Below are positions 26,607-35,372 of a stretch of DNA of 64,000 nt, piece by piece. The stretch's first letter is position 1, and each line of letters starts with the position of its first letter. Made by a program: the position numbers and the translations under genes. The stretch spans positions 248,001 to 312,000 of the forward strand of contig NZ_JAHRGM010000046.1 in assembly GCF_019097845.1 (NCBI RefSeq), read 5' to 3'. A model generated the notes under the pieces. That model was not told the origin of the DNA. It saw nothing but the letters and a program-made list of their open reading frames with translations, and ran no database searches. This DNA comes from Sphingobium sp. AS12 (lineage in GTDB: Bacteria; Pseudomonadota; Alphaproteobacteria; Sphingomonadales; Sphingomonadaceae).

Positions 26607-27809
26607 ATGACCGCTCACAAAGCCGCGCGTTGGTCCGCGCGTGAACTCGCAACGCTATCTGCATATTATCCCGCCGAAGGACGCAGCGTCGCGACCCGGC
26701 TTCCTGGCCGAAGCGCCCACGCGATCCAGGTCAAGGCCCACAAGCTGGGCCTGAAAACGACGCACACCAATCCAGCGCCGAAGGCTCGGCTGCGCGGCGA
26801 TGCGCTGGAAGAAGCCATCAGGTTGCGCGATGCGGAAAGATGGTCCTTCGCTGCAATCGGAAGACAATTCGGCATATGCGAGGCCAGCGCCTCCAATGCG
26901 GTGCTGATCGCCCTTTGCGCCCGACGCCGCTATCGGCCCGCAGAACGTGATCGGAAAGGCCGCCTCACCCCTCTCGGTATCGAGAGACTACGCTATGCTC
27001 TAAAGAAAGGCCTCAAGGGCGTCGACATCCAGCTGCGCCTTGGCGTTTCTGCCGCCTGCGTGTCCGAACAACGCCGCCGATATGATCGCGAACTCATATC
27101 GCGCGGCAAAGCGCCACTGCCTCCGCCGGGCGGAGGTGAGGCCTACTCCGGCGCCAAACTCTCTTCAGCGCAACGCAAGCAGGTCGAGGATCTATTCATG
27201 CTCGGCCTCGGCACCGCCAAGGTCTCGGAACGCGCCGGCGTTTCGAAGACGAGCTGCATCCGGATCCGGCAACGGCTTGTACGTCGCCTGCGCCGCAAGG
27301 GTGAAAAACTGCCCGGCTGCGACACCGCCGGCGTGCGCCATGTCCACGCCGAAAGCACGCGCTTCGTTACCGATGAGCAGAAGGATCTGCTGCGCGCCAT
27401 GCTCCTCGACCGCGTGCCTGTCAGGCGAGCGGCGCTCGAACTCGCGATCGGCGGATCGACCGCATATCGCATCCGCGACCAGCTCGCGACAGAACTGACG
27501 AGCGAAGGCCAGGCCTTGCCGTCGCCGCGGCTGCCAGGGCGGGCGCGTCCCAAGGCTAACGATCCTTTCTGGCCGCCGGCCAACCCACGCGAGATCTATG
27601 CCTTTCGCAAACTCCTCGGCACGATGAGCTTCGCCGAGGCCAAGGCCCATTGGCAAGATACTCTACGCGAAACGCGCATCGCCGAGCAGCAGGCCAAGCC
27701 GAACGCCCCGCTGACTTTCGAAGAGCAACTTGCCAAAGTCGCATCGGGCGAGGTCGGCATCACGCGCGCTATCGTTCGCAGCCATCTCGAGCCGAGAATC
27801 GCAGCGTAG
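26607..27809 (+). CDS. Multi-HTH DNA-binding protein
   Basis: 400 residues with at least four helix-turn-helix-like blocks: ARWSARELATLSAYYPAEGR..AIQVKAHKLG, RWSFAAIGRQFGICEASASN, KGVDIQLRLGVSAACVSEQRRRY, LGTAKVSERAGVSKTSCIRIRQRL and RVPVRRAALELAIGGSTAYRI. This looks like a stack of resolvase/transposase-type HTH units without a catalytic domain. Very basic. I do not know a named family. It starts the putative integrated element that ends in the truncated integrase at 30.9 kb. Confidence 0.7.
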   Translation: MTAHKAARWSARELATLSAYYPAEGRSVATRLPGRSAHAIQVKAHKLGLKTTHTNPAPKARLRGDALEEAIRLRDAERWSFAAIGRQFGICEASASNAVLIALCARRRYRPAERDRKGRLTPLGIERLRYALKKGLKGVDIQLRLGVSAACVSEQRRRYDRELISRGKAPLPPPGGGEAYSGAKLSSAQRKQVEDLFMLGLGTAKVSERAGVSKTSCIRIRQRLVRRLRRKGEKLPGCDTAGVRHVHAESTRFVTDEQKDLLRAMLLDRVPVRRAALELAIGGSTAYRIRDQLATELTSEGQALPSPRLPGRARPKANDPFWPPANPREIYAFRKLLGTMSFAEAKAHWQDTLRETRIAEQQAKPNAPLTFEEQLAKVASGEVGITRAIVRSHLEPRIAA

Positions 27810-27925
27810 TTCCCAGAGAGGCAACTTTCGCGCTCGCACGCCATCGTGAAGGGCTCGGCCTGACCAGATAGTCCCGGCGGCGTCGGTCCGGGACCGTCAT
27901 TCGAGCTTTGCTTCGCGAGCAGCAG

Positions 27926-28525
27926 CTATTGTCCATTCGCGATGAGCAACAGCGCCGCAATGGCCGCCCATCCCAACAGGATCGAAGTCGCGAACACGGC
28001 CAGATGGAAGGCTGTGCCTATAAGCAGCTCGCGAAACCAGCGCTTCGGTTGCGGGCACGGCGCCGGGACGTAGCGCTTCGATGCCCTTGCGCGACGCCGC
28101 CCCGCGTCCTTACGCTTCTTCCGCAGCTCGGACGGAGATGCGACTGGAGGAGTTGGAGGGGCCTTCGCCGAGCGATCAGGCGGCGGCTCCCCCAATCGTT
28201 CGAGGCGCGAGAGCCTGAATCGCATGATTCGAAGCGCCTTGTTCTGCATCTGGCGCACGCGCTCCGGGCCGACGCCCAATTCCTCGCCTACGGCGCGAAG
28301 CGATAGGGCAGGCCCGTCGTAGAGGCCAAAGCGTAACCGGATAACGCGCTCCAGGCGCGGATGCGGGATCGCGCGCAAGGCGAGCCTCACCGCCTCGCGA
28401 TTAGCGCTCGCGATCTCGACGGTAAGAGCATCGGGCGCGGGTTCATCGCTGCAATCATGCCACGATAAAATGCAGCCTGCCCGGTCATGTTCGTCCAGAT
28501 CACAAGGCATAGAAAACCGCCTCAC
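27926..28525 (-). CDS. Sigma-70 region-4 protein with C-terminal membrane segment
   Basis: 199 residues (GTG start, or ATG at 28510). Residues 50-105 (IPHPRLERVIRLRFGLYDGPALSLRAVGEELGVGPERVRQMQNKALRIMR) are a clear sigma-70 region 4 HTH. A Lys/Arg-rich linker follows (LRKKRKDAGRRRARASKR). The last 35 residues form one or two hydrophobic helices (ELLIGTAFHLAVFATSILLGWAAIAALLLIANG). Region 2 is absent, so it cannot act as a normal sigma factor. It may be a membrane-tethered regulator. Confidence 0.7.
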   Translation of the reverse strand: MRRFSMPCDLDEHDRAGCILSWHDCSDEPAPDALTVEIASANREAVRLALRAIPHPRLERVIRLRFGLYDGPALSLRAVGEELGVGPERVRQMQNKALRIMRFRLSRLERLGEPPPDRSAKAPPTPPVASPSELRKKRKDAGRRRARASKRYVPAPCPQPKRWFRELLIGTAFHLAVFATSILLGWAAIAALLLIANGQ

Positions 28526-28632
28526 GGTTCACGAGTGAACCGCGCTCCATAGTTTGCGTGTCGGCAATAAAATGAAGTTATATGACGGCTTTACTGCCCG
28601 TCAATAGAGCCATCCCCTTGGAAAAACGGGAT

Positions 28633-28692
28633 ATGAAACGCGATGCAACACAGCTACACACAATGAAACGCAACGGCACACACCTACGGACG
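28633..28692. repeat. Two tandem 30-bp imperfect repeats
   Basis: Units start at 28633 and 28663, each with ATGAAACGC, then a GCA(A/C)ACACA-type core and CTAC. About 21 of 30 positions agree. They abut the large palindrome at 28692. The gene-free 413-base gap (28526-28938) is otherwise AT-rich. The arrangement of iteron-like repeats plus dyad suggests a protein-binding control region of the mobile element. Confidence 0.5.
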
Positions 28693-28719
28693 CAAAAATA
28701 TTTGGCTAAATATTTTTGC
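28692..28719. promoter_or_regulatory. Perfect 12-bp-arm AT-rich palindrome
   Basis: Arms GCAAAAATATTT (28692-28703) and AAATATTTTTGC (28708-28719) surround GGCT. The symmetry is perfect over 24 paired bases in an otherwise GC-rich genome. It could be an operator shared by the divergent genes at 28525 and 28939, or a bidirectional terminator. Confidence 0.6.
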
Positions 28720-28938
28720 TTTGCTCGCACTGGCACCTAGATATCCGATGATGCCTTGGCCAATGCTTGCGATAGCAGTTCGGGGACCCGCGAATCGGTC
28801 CCGGGCACCGCACGTAGGAACATTCAAAGGGGCCCGGTCTTCGCAAGGGTGATGCGTCAATTACCCTGGGACAGGAATGGCCGACTATGCGACGGATCAG
28901 GCCCCTGACGAAAAGCCTCTCCAGCTACGGAGCCGCCG

Positions 28939-29334
28939 ATGTCCGATGAAACCCTGTCCGACGCCGACAAGACCCAGTTCACCCTGGCCCTCGTCGAGCA
29001 ATGCGTGCGCAACAGCTTTCTCGAAACGCTGCATGCCGGCACCGTGCCCGACAGCGCGACCGGCGACTATAGCGACGTCAAAGTCGTCACGCCCTATGGC
29101 GAGATTCCCTGGACGCAATTGTCGCGTATCTCCGACGCCGAGATGAGAACCCTGATGATCGAGATCACCAACAAGGTGTTCACCTTCCTGACCTACGCCG
29201 AAGACCTCGCCGTACTCGGGCTTGCCGCGCGCTGGAACAAGCCGGAGATCGACACAGCCCTGTCGCGCCAAGCCGAACGGCGTCGCGCGCGCCGGACAGG
29301 GCGGGATGGCGGCACCGACAGTTCGACTAGATAG
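28939..29334 (+). CDS. Hypothetical protein
   Basis: 131 residues, not recognised. MSDETLSDADKTQFTLALVEQ opens a helical, acidic N-terminus. The centre contains PYGEIPWTQLSRISDAEMRTLMIEITNKVFTFLTYAEDL. The tail is very basic (RQAERRRARRTGR). No signal or membrane segment. Its place beside the palindrome region and the toxin-antitoxin pair suggests element cargo. Confidence 0.6.
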   Translation: MSDETLSDADKTQFTLALVEQCVRNSFLETLHAGTVPDSATGDYSDVKVVTPYGEIPWTQLSRISDAEMRTLMIEITNKVFTFLTYAEDLAVLGLAARWNKPEIDTALSRQAERRRARRTGRDGGTDSSTR

Positions 29335-29418
29335 TCGATGCTCCATCAAGATCGGGAGCGTGCGCCAGCACGGCCACCCTTCTTCGGTGGCTCGCGCCAC
29401 CACCGCGGGCGAATCGCC

Positions 29419-29946
29419 TTATTCGGTCCAACTCGAGCGATCCTTCGGCAGTCTGCCGTCCGGGTCATTCACCTCGACCAGATTGCCGTCGCCGAGTGCG
29501 CCTGTGTAGACGACGACATTGACGCCCCGTTCATGCGTCAGGCTGGGAAAAACGATCCCCGGCAGCCCCGCCTCGAGGACCATGTCACCCAGCACCCAGC
29601 TCGGGGGCTCGATGTGCTGGTCGAACTTCAGATGACGCCAATCCTCGCGCCAATCGTGCCAGAGATCGTCCCATGGCGCACCGCGATGAAGCTGCCGCAG
29701 ATCGACCAGGCGGGTAAGCGTCGCGGCATAGGACACCATCGTGCAGGGCGGCAAAAAGGGCGAGGTCTGCTGATATTCGCGCAGCGCCGTCACGTCGTCC
29801 AAGGATAGGTAAAGCGCTTCCACGCCTTCCCGGTTGAAGCGCCCGCCCTTGGCCGCCGCGCCGGCGCCGCTCAAAGGACGGCTCGCCCATTGCGGCGTGT
29901 GCGCGCGGTAGAGCGTAGTTCCCAGCGGCAAAGCCCACAGGATCAT
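29419..29946 (-). CDS. RES-domain NAD+-degrading toxin
   Basis: 175-residue toxin of the ResXre type. RES enzymes deplete NAD+ by phosphorolysis or glycohydrolysis. Motifs: LYRAHTPQWASRPLSGAGAAAKGGRFN (Arg), ALYLSLDDVTALREYQ (Glu) and PSWVLGDMVL (Ser region). It overlaps the antitoxin gene by four bases (ATGA). Complete and apparently intact. Confidence 0.9.
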   Translation of the reverse strand: MILWALPLGTTLYRAHTPQWASRPLSGAGAAAKGGRFNREGVEALYLSLDDVTALREYQQTSPFLPPCTMVSYAATLTRLVDLRQLHRGAPWDDLWHDWREDWRHLKFDQHIEPPSWVLGDMVLEAGLPGIVFPSLTHERGVNVVVYTGALGDGNLVEVNDPDGRLPKDRSSWTE

Positions 29947-30314
29947 CCGGCAAAGCCGGCGCTGACCGATTCAAGATAATCGATCGCATCGTCGGCGCGG
30001 CCTTCCTGCACGAGCTGCAGGATAGTCTTGTGACGAAAGGCAGGGATCGGCTCGTTCTTGACCATGAAGAAGGCACGCTCGGTATCCGGCTGCACGACCG
30101 CGGCGGCCGACAGCACGCGCATGAGATCGCGCAGCGCGATCTGGAGGCGCGGCGATTCCGGATGGGTGCGCAGCGTGTTGCGATGCACGCCCGCCAGCGC
30201 CGCGAGATCCTGGAACTGGAGGCCCAGCGCACTGGCGATGTTCGCCGCAGAGAAGCGCGACGTTCCAGGCTCACGCACCGACGCAAGCACATCGGCAAAA
30301 GCAAGAGTGCCCAT
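29943..30314 (-). CDS. Xre/MbcA/ParS-type antitoxin
   Basis: 123 residues from the ATG at 30312-30314, which has AAGGAGG upstream. A GTG 11 codons earlier lies inside the operator repeats and is less likely. The N-terminal half is a Xre-like HTH (SRFSAANIASALGLQFQDLAALAGVHRNTLRTHPESP). The C-terminal half (PIPAFRHKTILQLVQEGRADDAIDYLESV) is the MbcA/ParS-like toxin-binding domain. It neutralises the RES toxin and should repress its own promoter. Confidence 0.9.
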   Translation of the reverse strand: MGTLAFADVLASVREPGTSRFSAANIASALGLQFQDLAALAGVHRNTLRTHPESPRLQIALRDLMRVLSAAAVVQPDTERAFFMVKNEPIPAFRHKTILQLVQEGRADDAIDYLESVSAGFAG

Positions 30315-30341
30315 GGCGGTGTCTTCCTCCTTCAGTTCTTC

Positions 30342-30369
30342 ACGCACTATCTACGCACAGTTTACGCAC
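30342..30369 (-). promoter_or_regulatory. Three GTGCGT repeats at 11-bp spacing (antitoxin operator)
   Basis: On the minus strand GTGCGT occurs at 30364-30369, 30353-30358 and 30342-30347, exactly one helical turn apart, just upstream of the antitoxin start. This is a likely site for cooperative binding by the Xre antitoxin. Confidence 0.65.
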
Positions 30370-30372
30370 ATT

Positions 30373-30875
30373 TCAAGAACTGTCTGAAAATCGCTCCGCC
30401 ATGCGCGCGCCCGCGCCGCTCTTCGGCGCCAGCTTCGCACCATAGCGCATCGCCGTCCTGGGATCGCGCCAGCGGTAAGCCTGCATGATCGCCGGCAGGC
30501 TTTCATCGGCCGCGAAATTGTCCTGCGCCACGCCCACCCTGATCGAATGACTGGAGACAGCCGCCACCCAGCGCTCGAGCTCGGCTTCCGACATCTCGCC
30601 GAGCAGCTTTTTAGTATGGGCGGCGCGGATCAGCCGCTTGTAGATCAGCGTGATACTGTTGGGATAGAGCGCGGACCGTCCTACACCCGCCACCGACCCG
30701 TCAAAATGCGTCTCGACCCTGCGGAATAGCGCGCCCTTGTCGACATGGGCAGCCTCGCGCCAGCGCCCGATCGCCTTCATCGTCGCCGGTGCGAGATAGG
30801 CATAGGCGCCCTCCCCAGTCTGGTCGGTCTTGCTTTTCGGGATAAATAGTGTCCCAGCCCCTCGGGAAACCGGCT
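30373..30875 (-). pseudogene. Tyrosine integrase, 5'-truncated
   Basis: The C-terminal catalytic part of a tyrosine recombinase. The readable frame begins at GAGTLFIPKSKTDQTGEG (about 30875) and continues through AYAYLAPATMKAIGRW to SSHSIRVGVAQDN (the HxxR box), then QAYRWRDPRTAMRYGAKL with the nucleophilic Tyr. The N-terminal core-binding domain and first catalytic Arg are gone. The upstream sequence is that of an S1/P1 nuclease. It marks the edge of a decayed integrated element. Confidence 0.8.
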
Positions 30876-31394
30876 GGAGAAGAGTTCAGCGGCGTGCAGC
30901 GGCTGATGGACGTCGCCCACGATATGGAAGATCCAGCACAGCGCAACGGCCCGTTCGGCATTCGAGGCCCTTGGATTGCGTGCCATGCCAATATTGAGCG
31001 CCAAGGCCTCAGAGGCCGATCCGCTCGCCGCATAGGGCGGGGGCGCAGGCGGCGGCGCGGCGCTATCGATCACCGGCCGAAACCGATAATGCCATGTGGG
31101 ATGGTCATATTCGCTGCGGCGGACATCGTCGGGCCAGCGGGCGATCTCGAGAAAGATGCGCTCTGCGCGCGCTCGGCCTTCGGCGCGCCCGATCGCGACC
31201 TCGAAAGGACCGGGCTCGGGATGATCGGCCATAAGCGTGACGATCTTGTCGACGATGAGGGGATGGTCGCGAGCCAGCTCTCGATAGGCGATCGCGGCGA
31301 CAGCCATATGTCCCGGGCGCGTCCACGCCTGCGCGGGACTCGGCGAGACCACTATGACGATGGCGATCATGGTGAAGACGATCGAACGGCGCAT
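30777..31394 (-). pseudogene. S1/P1 nuclease, 3'-truncated
   Basis: Secreted zinc nuclease remnant. Signal peptide MRRSIVFTMIAIVIVVSPSPAQA, then W-TRPGHMAVAAIAYREL (N-terminal Trp and His ligands) and WIFHIVGDVHQPLHAAELFSSRFPEG. The native frame stops matching at about 30875, where the integrase remnant begins. The last 30 codons are out-of-frame integrase DNA. The zinc-binding C-terminal third is missing. The start at 31394 has GGGAG upstream. Confidence 0.8.
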
Positions 31395-31489
31395 GAGTTG
31401 AGCTCCCAACTTCGACAAGCGGCGATCCAGGAGGACAAGCGGTAACATTTTGCCGGGCGGAGGTGATGTCAAAATGCCCTAGCCATTGC

Positions 31490-32632
31490 CTATCCTTGCG
31501 GCGCTATCATGTGATGAATGGGCAGAAAGGCGGCGCCGATCGCCGCCGCCCTGCCCTGGAGCCGCGATGCCTTGATCGATGGGATCGGGCGTCCTCCAAG
31601 CCTCTTCTCCCACGGCATGTCGCGCAACCTGGTCGCCAACGGGTCCAGGATCCGGTCGGGTAGTGTTCCCGAAATGACGATGGACGCGGGATCGAACCAG
31701 GCAATGCCGCTCAGCACAGCCAGTTCAAGCTGTTCGGCAGCACGCGCGATCCACGCTTCGACGATGTCCTCGTGCCGGACGAGATGCTCTGCGAGATGAA
31801 GCAGGTCGATCTGCCTGTTTCCGCTAGCCTCAAGTGTTTGAATGAGGTCCACGGCGGATGGGCGCGGCCGGTCGAGCGGGTAAAGAACGCCGATCTCGCC
31901 CGCATTTGCATATTCGCCCAGAAAGAGTTGGCCACCTGAAATACACCCACCGCCCACGCCGTGGCCGAGGAATAGAACGAGCATGCTTGAACCGCTGCGT
32001 GTGCCGGCCTGATAATATTCGGCAATCGCTGCGGCATTGGCGTCATTTTCGATCCATACCGGCCCATCCAGCAATTCGCCAAGCACGGCGGACAGATCCT
32101 GGTCGCGCCAGGAGTGCATACGCTCGACCGTGTGGCGTTGGGCGTGCGACCCGACCGAGAAGCCCGGGACGCTGATGCCAAAGCCGAGAAAGCGCGCATG
32201 GCGAAGGCGAAGATTGGCCGTGAGGGCTGCAACCTCGCCGGATAGCATTTCCGCGAACTGACGCGGCTCGCCTTCGTCCCAGGGACAGCTTTTCTGGGCA
32301 AGCGGATTCCCGCCGAAATCAACGATGCTGATGTCGACCCAGCCGGGATGCGTCGCGGCGCCGATCGCATAGGCTCCGTCCTGTCGAAGGTGCAGCGGCA
32401 GCGAGGGCCTGCCGCGCGCGGCGGCCTGCGCCTCGGCTTCCCGGATCAGTCCCAGCGAAATCAGCTCGCGGGACAGGCGCGTCACGACCCCGTTGTTGAT
32501 GTCGAGGAGACGGGATAGTTCGATGCGCGAGCGCGGCACGTCGCTCCGAAGCAGTCGGAGGAGGCGCTTCTGATCCTCGGCGAGTTGGATTTCTGGACGC
32601 GGATACACGCAAGCTCCCGAGTGCGAGGGCAT
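31490..32632 (-). CDS. ROK-family transcriptional regulator
   Basis: 380-residue sugar-responsive repressor type. N-terminal winged HTH (LLRLLRSDVPRSRIELSRLLDINNGVVTRLSRELISLGLIRE). The ROK domain has WIENDANAAAIAEYY and LGHGVGGGCISGGQLFLGEYANAGEIG. The usual Cys-rich zinc motif of ROK proteins is not present. The start at 32632 (AGAGGA upstream) is preferred over a longer frame. It diverges from the TonB-dependent receptor at 32809 and probably controls it. Confidence 0.85.
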   Translation of the reverse strand: MPSHSGACVYPRPEIQLAEDQKRLLRLLRSDVPRSRIELSRLLDINNGVVTRLSRELISLGLIREAEAQAAARGRPSLPLHLRQDGAYAIGAATHPGWVDISIVDFGGNPLAQKSCPWDEGEPRQFAEMLSGEVAALTANLRLRHARFLGFGISVPGFSVGSHAQRHTVERMHSWRDQDLSAVLGELLDGPVWIENDANAAAIAEYYQAGTRSGSSMLVLFLGHGVGGGCISGGQLFLGEYANAGEIGVLYPLDRPRPSAVDLIQTLEASGNRQIDLLHLAEHLVRHEDIVEAWIARAAEQLELAVLSGIAWFDPASIVISGTLPDRILDPLATRLRDMPWEKRLGGRPIPSIKASRLQGRAAAIGAAFLPIHHMIAPQG

Positions 32633-32808
32633 CGAATCCTCTCTATGCCTCAAAAATTCTTTTCTGCAACAAAATCCGATACCTTTCGCCAGCCCGTGGC
32701 AGCGCCTTTCATGTTTTTCTGCAACATTAAATAAAAGTGCCACAGTCGTCGCGTAGCTGTCCCCCAATCGAGGATCGGCCTCGACTCGGACTAGGGGGTT
32801 AGGTCACA

Positions 32809-35355
32809 ATGAAATGTTGGTTCTTCGTGGGTTGCTCCCTGGCGGCTCTGGTAAGTGGGCAAGCTGTACACGCGCAATCGGCACCACCTGAGCCTGATGC
32901 CGCTGACGCGCAGGCGGCGGACATCGTCGTCACCGGCTATCGCGAGAGCATCGAGGCAGCGCGCGACACAAAGCGCGATTCGGCGGCGGTTGTCGATGCG
33001 ATCGTGGCCGAGGACATCGCCCAATTCCCGCAAGCGAACCTCTCCGAAGCCGTCCAGCGCATCTCCGGCGTGCAGATTCGCCGTGACTTCGCCGGGGCGG
33101 TCGGCAACGAGATAAGCATTCGGGGCCTTGGCCCCGAATATACCCAGGTGACGATCAACGGCCAGGGCGCACCGACGACCGCCGAAGACCGGACTTTCAA
33201 CTTCAACATCCTGCCAGCCGACCTGTTCAGGAAGGTCGAGGTGTTCAAATCGCCGACCGCCGACATCGACGAAGGCGGCATCGGCGGCACGGTGTCGCTG
33301 GAAACGATCCGTCCGCTCGATCTCAAGAATCGTCTGCTGTCCGCCTCAATCGGCGGCAACTACAATGAGATCACCGACACGCTCGATCCACGCGGATCGC
33401 TGGTCGCCGGCGGGCGGTTGGCTCCCAATCTCGGCCTGGTCGGCGCGCTGTCCATCGACAATTTCGCCGCCGCGTCGCAATCCTATGACGCCGTGCGCTG
33501 GACCCGCCGCAACTTCGACGTCAACGGCGACAAGGTCAACGACTATACCAATACGTTCCTGATGGACCTGCCCAGGCTCATCCATGAGGAGCAGGATGTC
33601 CGCCGCATTGCCGCGAGCGGCCGTCTCGAATGGGAGCCGACAAGCGACCTCAAGATCCTGATCGACGGCCTCTATACCAATTTCCGTCAGGACTACCGCC
33701 GCGTCAGCCCGATCTGGGCGTTCAATGGCGGGAAGGGCATCAGGGACATCCATGTCGACGATGGCGTGGTCGACTATATCTCCTATGATTCGGTTCTCCT
33801 GCGTTCGGAAAACCACAAGACGCTCAACCAGAGCGAATTGTATCAAGGGTCGGCCGCCGCCGAATATCGGTTCGGTGACTGGAAGCTCAAGGGCTTCATT
33901 TCCAAGAGCCGGAGCAACCGGGACTCGGAAGAATATGTCTACTACGGCGACATCACCGCGCCCGCTGCTTATGACACGCGCGACGACAGCAACTATTATA
34001 CGATCACGACCCCGATCGACATTGCCGATCCGACGCAATATGTGACCTCGGAGGCGCGTCACAACCGGACCAGGACGCGCGACGACGACTTCTCTGGCGG
34101 CTTCGAGTTGAAAGGACCCATCCTCGCCGATATCGACCTGAAGCTGGGCGTGAAATATCGCGACCGGCAACGGATGCGGCAGCGCTATGCGGTCACACGC
34201 ACCAAGATCAACGAACCATTCTCGTTGATCGGCGATGTCCTGACCGGTTTCCTCGATGACGAACCGGGCGCCGCCAACGGCCCGCACGCCTTCGCCATCT
34301 CGGATTTCGACAAGGCATACACGCTTTACGGCAGCAAGCTCGACGTCTCGACCGGCACCGATCTCACCAACTTCTTCGATGTCGAGGAAAAGACCTGGGC
34401 CGGCTATGGCATGGCGACCTATCGTGACGGTCCCCTGCTCGCCAATCTGGGGCTGAGGGTCGTCCACACGTCATTGACGTCGAACGGCATCGAGTTTGAC
34501 AAGGTCACCAAGACGAACACCGATCAAAGCTCCAGTTCCGACTATACCGATTTTCTCCCGAGCCTGAATTTGCGCTACGAGGTGGCCAAGGGGGTGTTCC
34601 TGCGTGCCGCGGCAGCCCGCGTGATGACGCGCCCCAGCCTCAGCGATCTCGCCGCCTATCGCGTGGTCGACGATGCGACGCTGACGATCTCGGCCAAGAA
34701 TCCCGACCTCAAGCCGTTCCGGGCCAACCAGTTCGACCTCGCGGCCGAATGGTATTTCGGCAAGGGCGGATTGCTCTCGGCGGGCTATTTCTACAAGGAT
34801 ATCGAATCCTTCATCGTGTCCGAGACGGTGCCCGTCACCTATGACGGGCAGACCTACAGGCTGACGCATCCGGTCAATGGCAACGATGCGCGCGTCCAGG
34901 GCGTCGAGGTGAACTACCAGCAGCCCCTCACCTTCCTGCCGGGGCCGCTCAAACATCTGGGCATCGTCGCCAACTACACGTTCACCGACAGCAGCTTCAA
35001 GGATATGGTGGGCGGCACCACGCTCACCTATGGATTGCCCGAGAACTCGAAGCACAGCTTCAATCTGATCGGCTATTATGAGGACGCCGATTTCAGCGTC
35101 CGTCTTGCCTATAACTATCGCAGCGAATTCCTGCGCGAGAAGCCCAACGAGCAGGACGGCCTCAAATATCGCAGCGCCTATGGCCAGGCCGATTTCGCGG
35201 CGCGCTACAAGCTGATGCCGAAGCTGACCCTCACTCTCGACGTGCTCAACCTGCTCAACGCGAGCACGGACGAATGGGTCTACGAGCCGCGCCTGACGGA
35301 CGGCCGCTTCACAACCGGTCGCACGGTCCAATTCGGCCTGCGCGCCTCCTTCTGA
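32809..35355 (+). CDS. TonB-dependent outer-membrane receptor
   Basis: 848 residues. Signal peptide (to about AVHAQS), TonB box DIVVTGYR near 43, plug domain (VDAIVAEDIAQFPQANLSEAVQRISGVQI, ISIRGLGPEYTQVTINGQ) and a 22-strand barrel ending TVQFGLRASF. Its place ahead of two GDPD-type enzymes and a GPH transporter suggests uptake of glycerophosphodiesters or a phosphorylated glycoside (inference). Binding site GGGGG lies 13 bases upstream. Confidence 0.95.
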   Translation: MKCWFFVGCSLAALVSGQAVHAQSAPPEPDAADAQAADIVVTGYRESIEAARDTKRDSAAVVDAIVAEDIAQFPQANLSEAVQRISGVQIRRDFAGAVGNEISIRGLGPEYTQVTINGQGAPTTAEDRTFNFNILPADLFRKVEVFKSPTADIDEGGIGGTVSLETIRPLDLKNRLLSASIGGNYNEITDTLDPRGSLVAGGRLAPNLGLVGALSIDNFAAASQSYDAVRWTRRNFDVNGDKVNDYTNTFLMDLPRLIHEEQDVRRIAASGRLEWEPTSDLKILIDGLYTNFRQDYRRVSPIWAFNGGKGIRDIHVDDGVVDYISYDSVLLRSENHKTLNQSELYQGSAAAEYRFGDWKLKGFISKSRSNRDSEEYVYYGDITAPAAYDTRDDSNYYTITTPIDIADPTQYVTSEARHNRTRTRDDDFSGGFELKGPILADIDLKLGVKYRDRQRMRQRYAVTRTKINEPFSLIGDVLTGFLDDEPGAANGPHAFAISDFDKAYTLYGSKLDVSTGTDLTNFFDVEEKTWAGYGMATYRDGPLLANLGLRVVHTSLTSNGIEFDKVTKTNTDQSSSSDYTDFLPSLNLRYEVAKGVFLRAAAARVMTRPSLSDLAAYRVVDDATLTISAKNPDLKPFRANQFDLAAEWYFGKGGLLSAGYFYKDIESFIVSETVPVTYDGQTYRLTHPVNGNDARVQGVEVNYQQPLTFLPGPLKHLGIVANYTFTDSSFKDMVGGTTLTYGLPENSKHSFNLIGYYEDADFSVRLAYNYRSEFLREKPNEQDGLKYRSAYGQADFAARYKLMPKLTLTLDVLNLLNASTDEWVYEPRLTDGRFTTGRTVQFGLRASF

Positions 35356-35372
35356 TAACGGAGGCTGATCCC

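Noticed and set aside
28600..28720. Tandem repeats considered as a CRISPR array
   Set aside because: Only two imperfect, directly abutting units without spacers, and no cas genes nearby.
33346..34467. 373-codon minus-strand frame inside the TonB-dependent receptor
   Set aside because: Shadow of receptor codons; valine/isoleucine/arginine-rich with no motifs.
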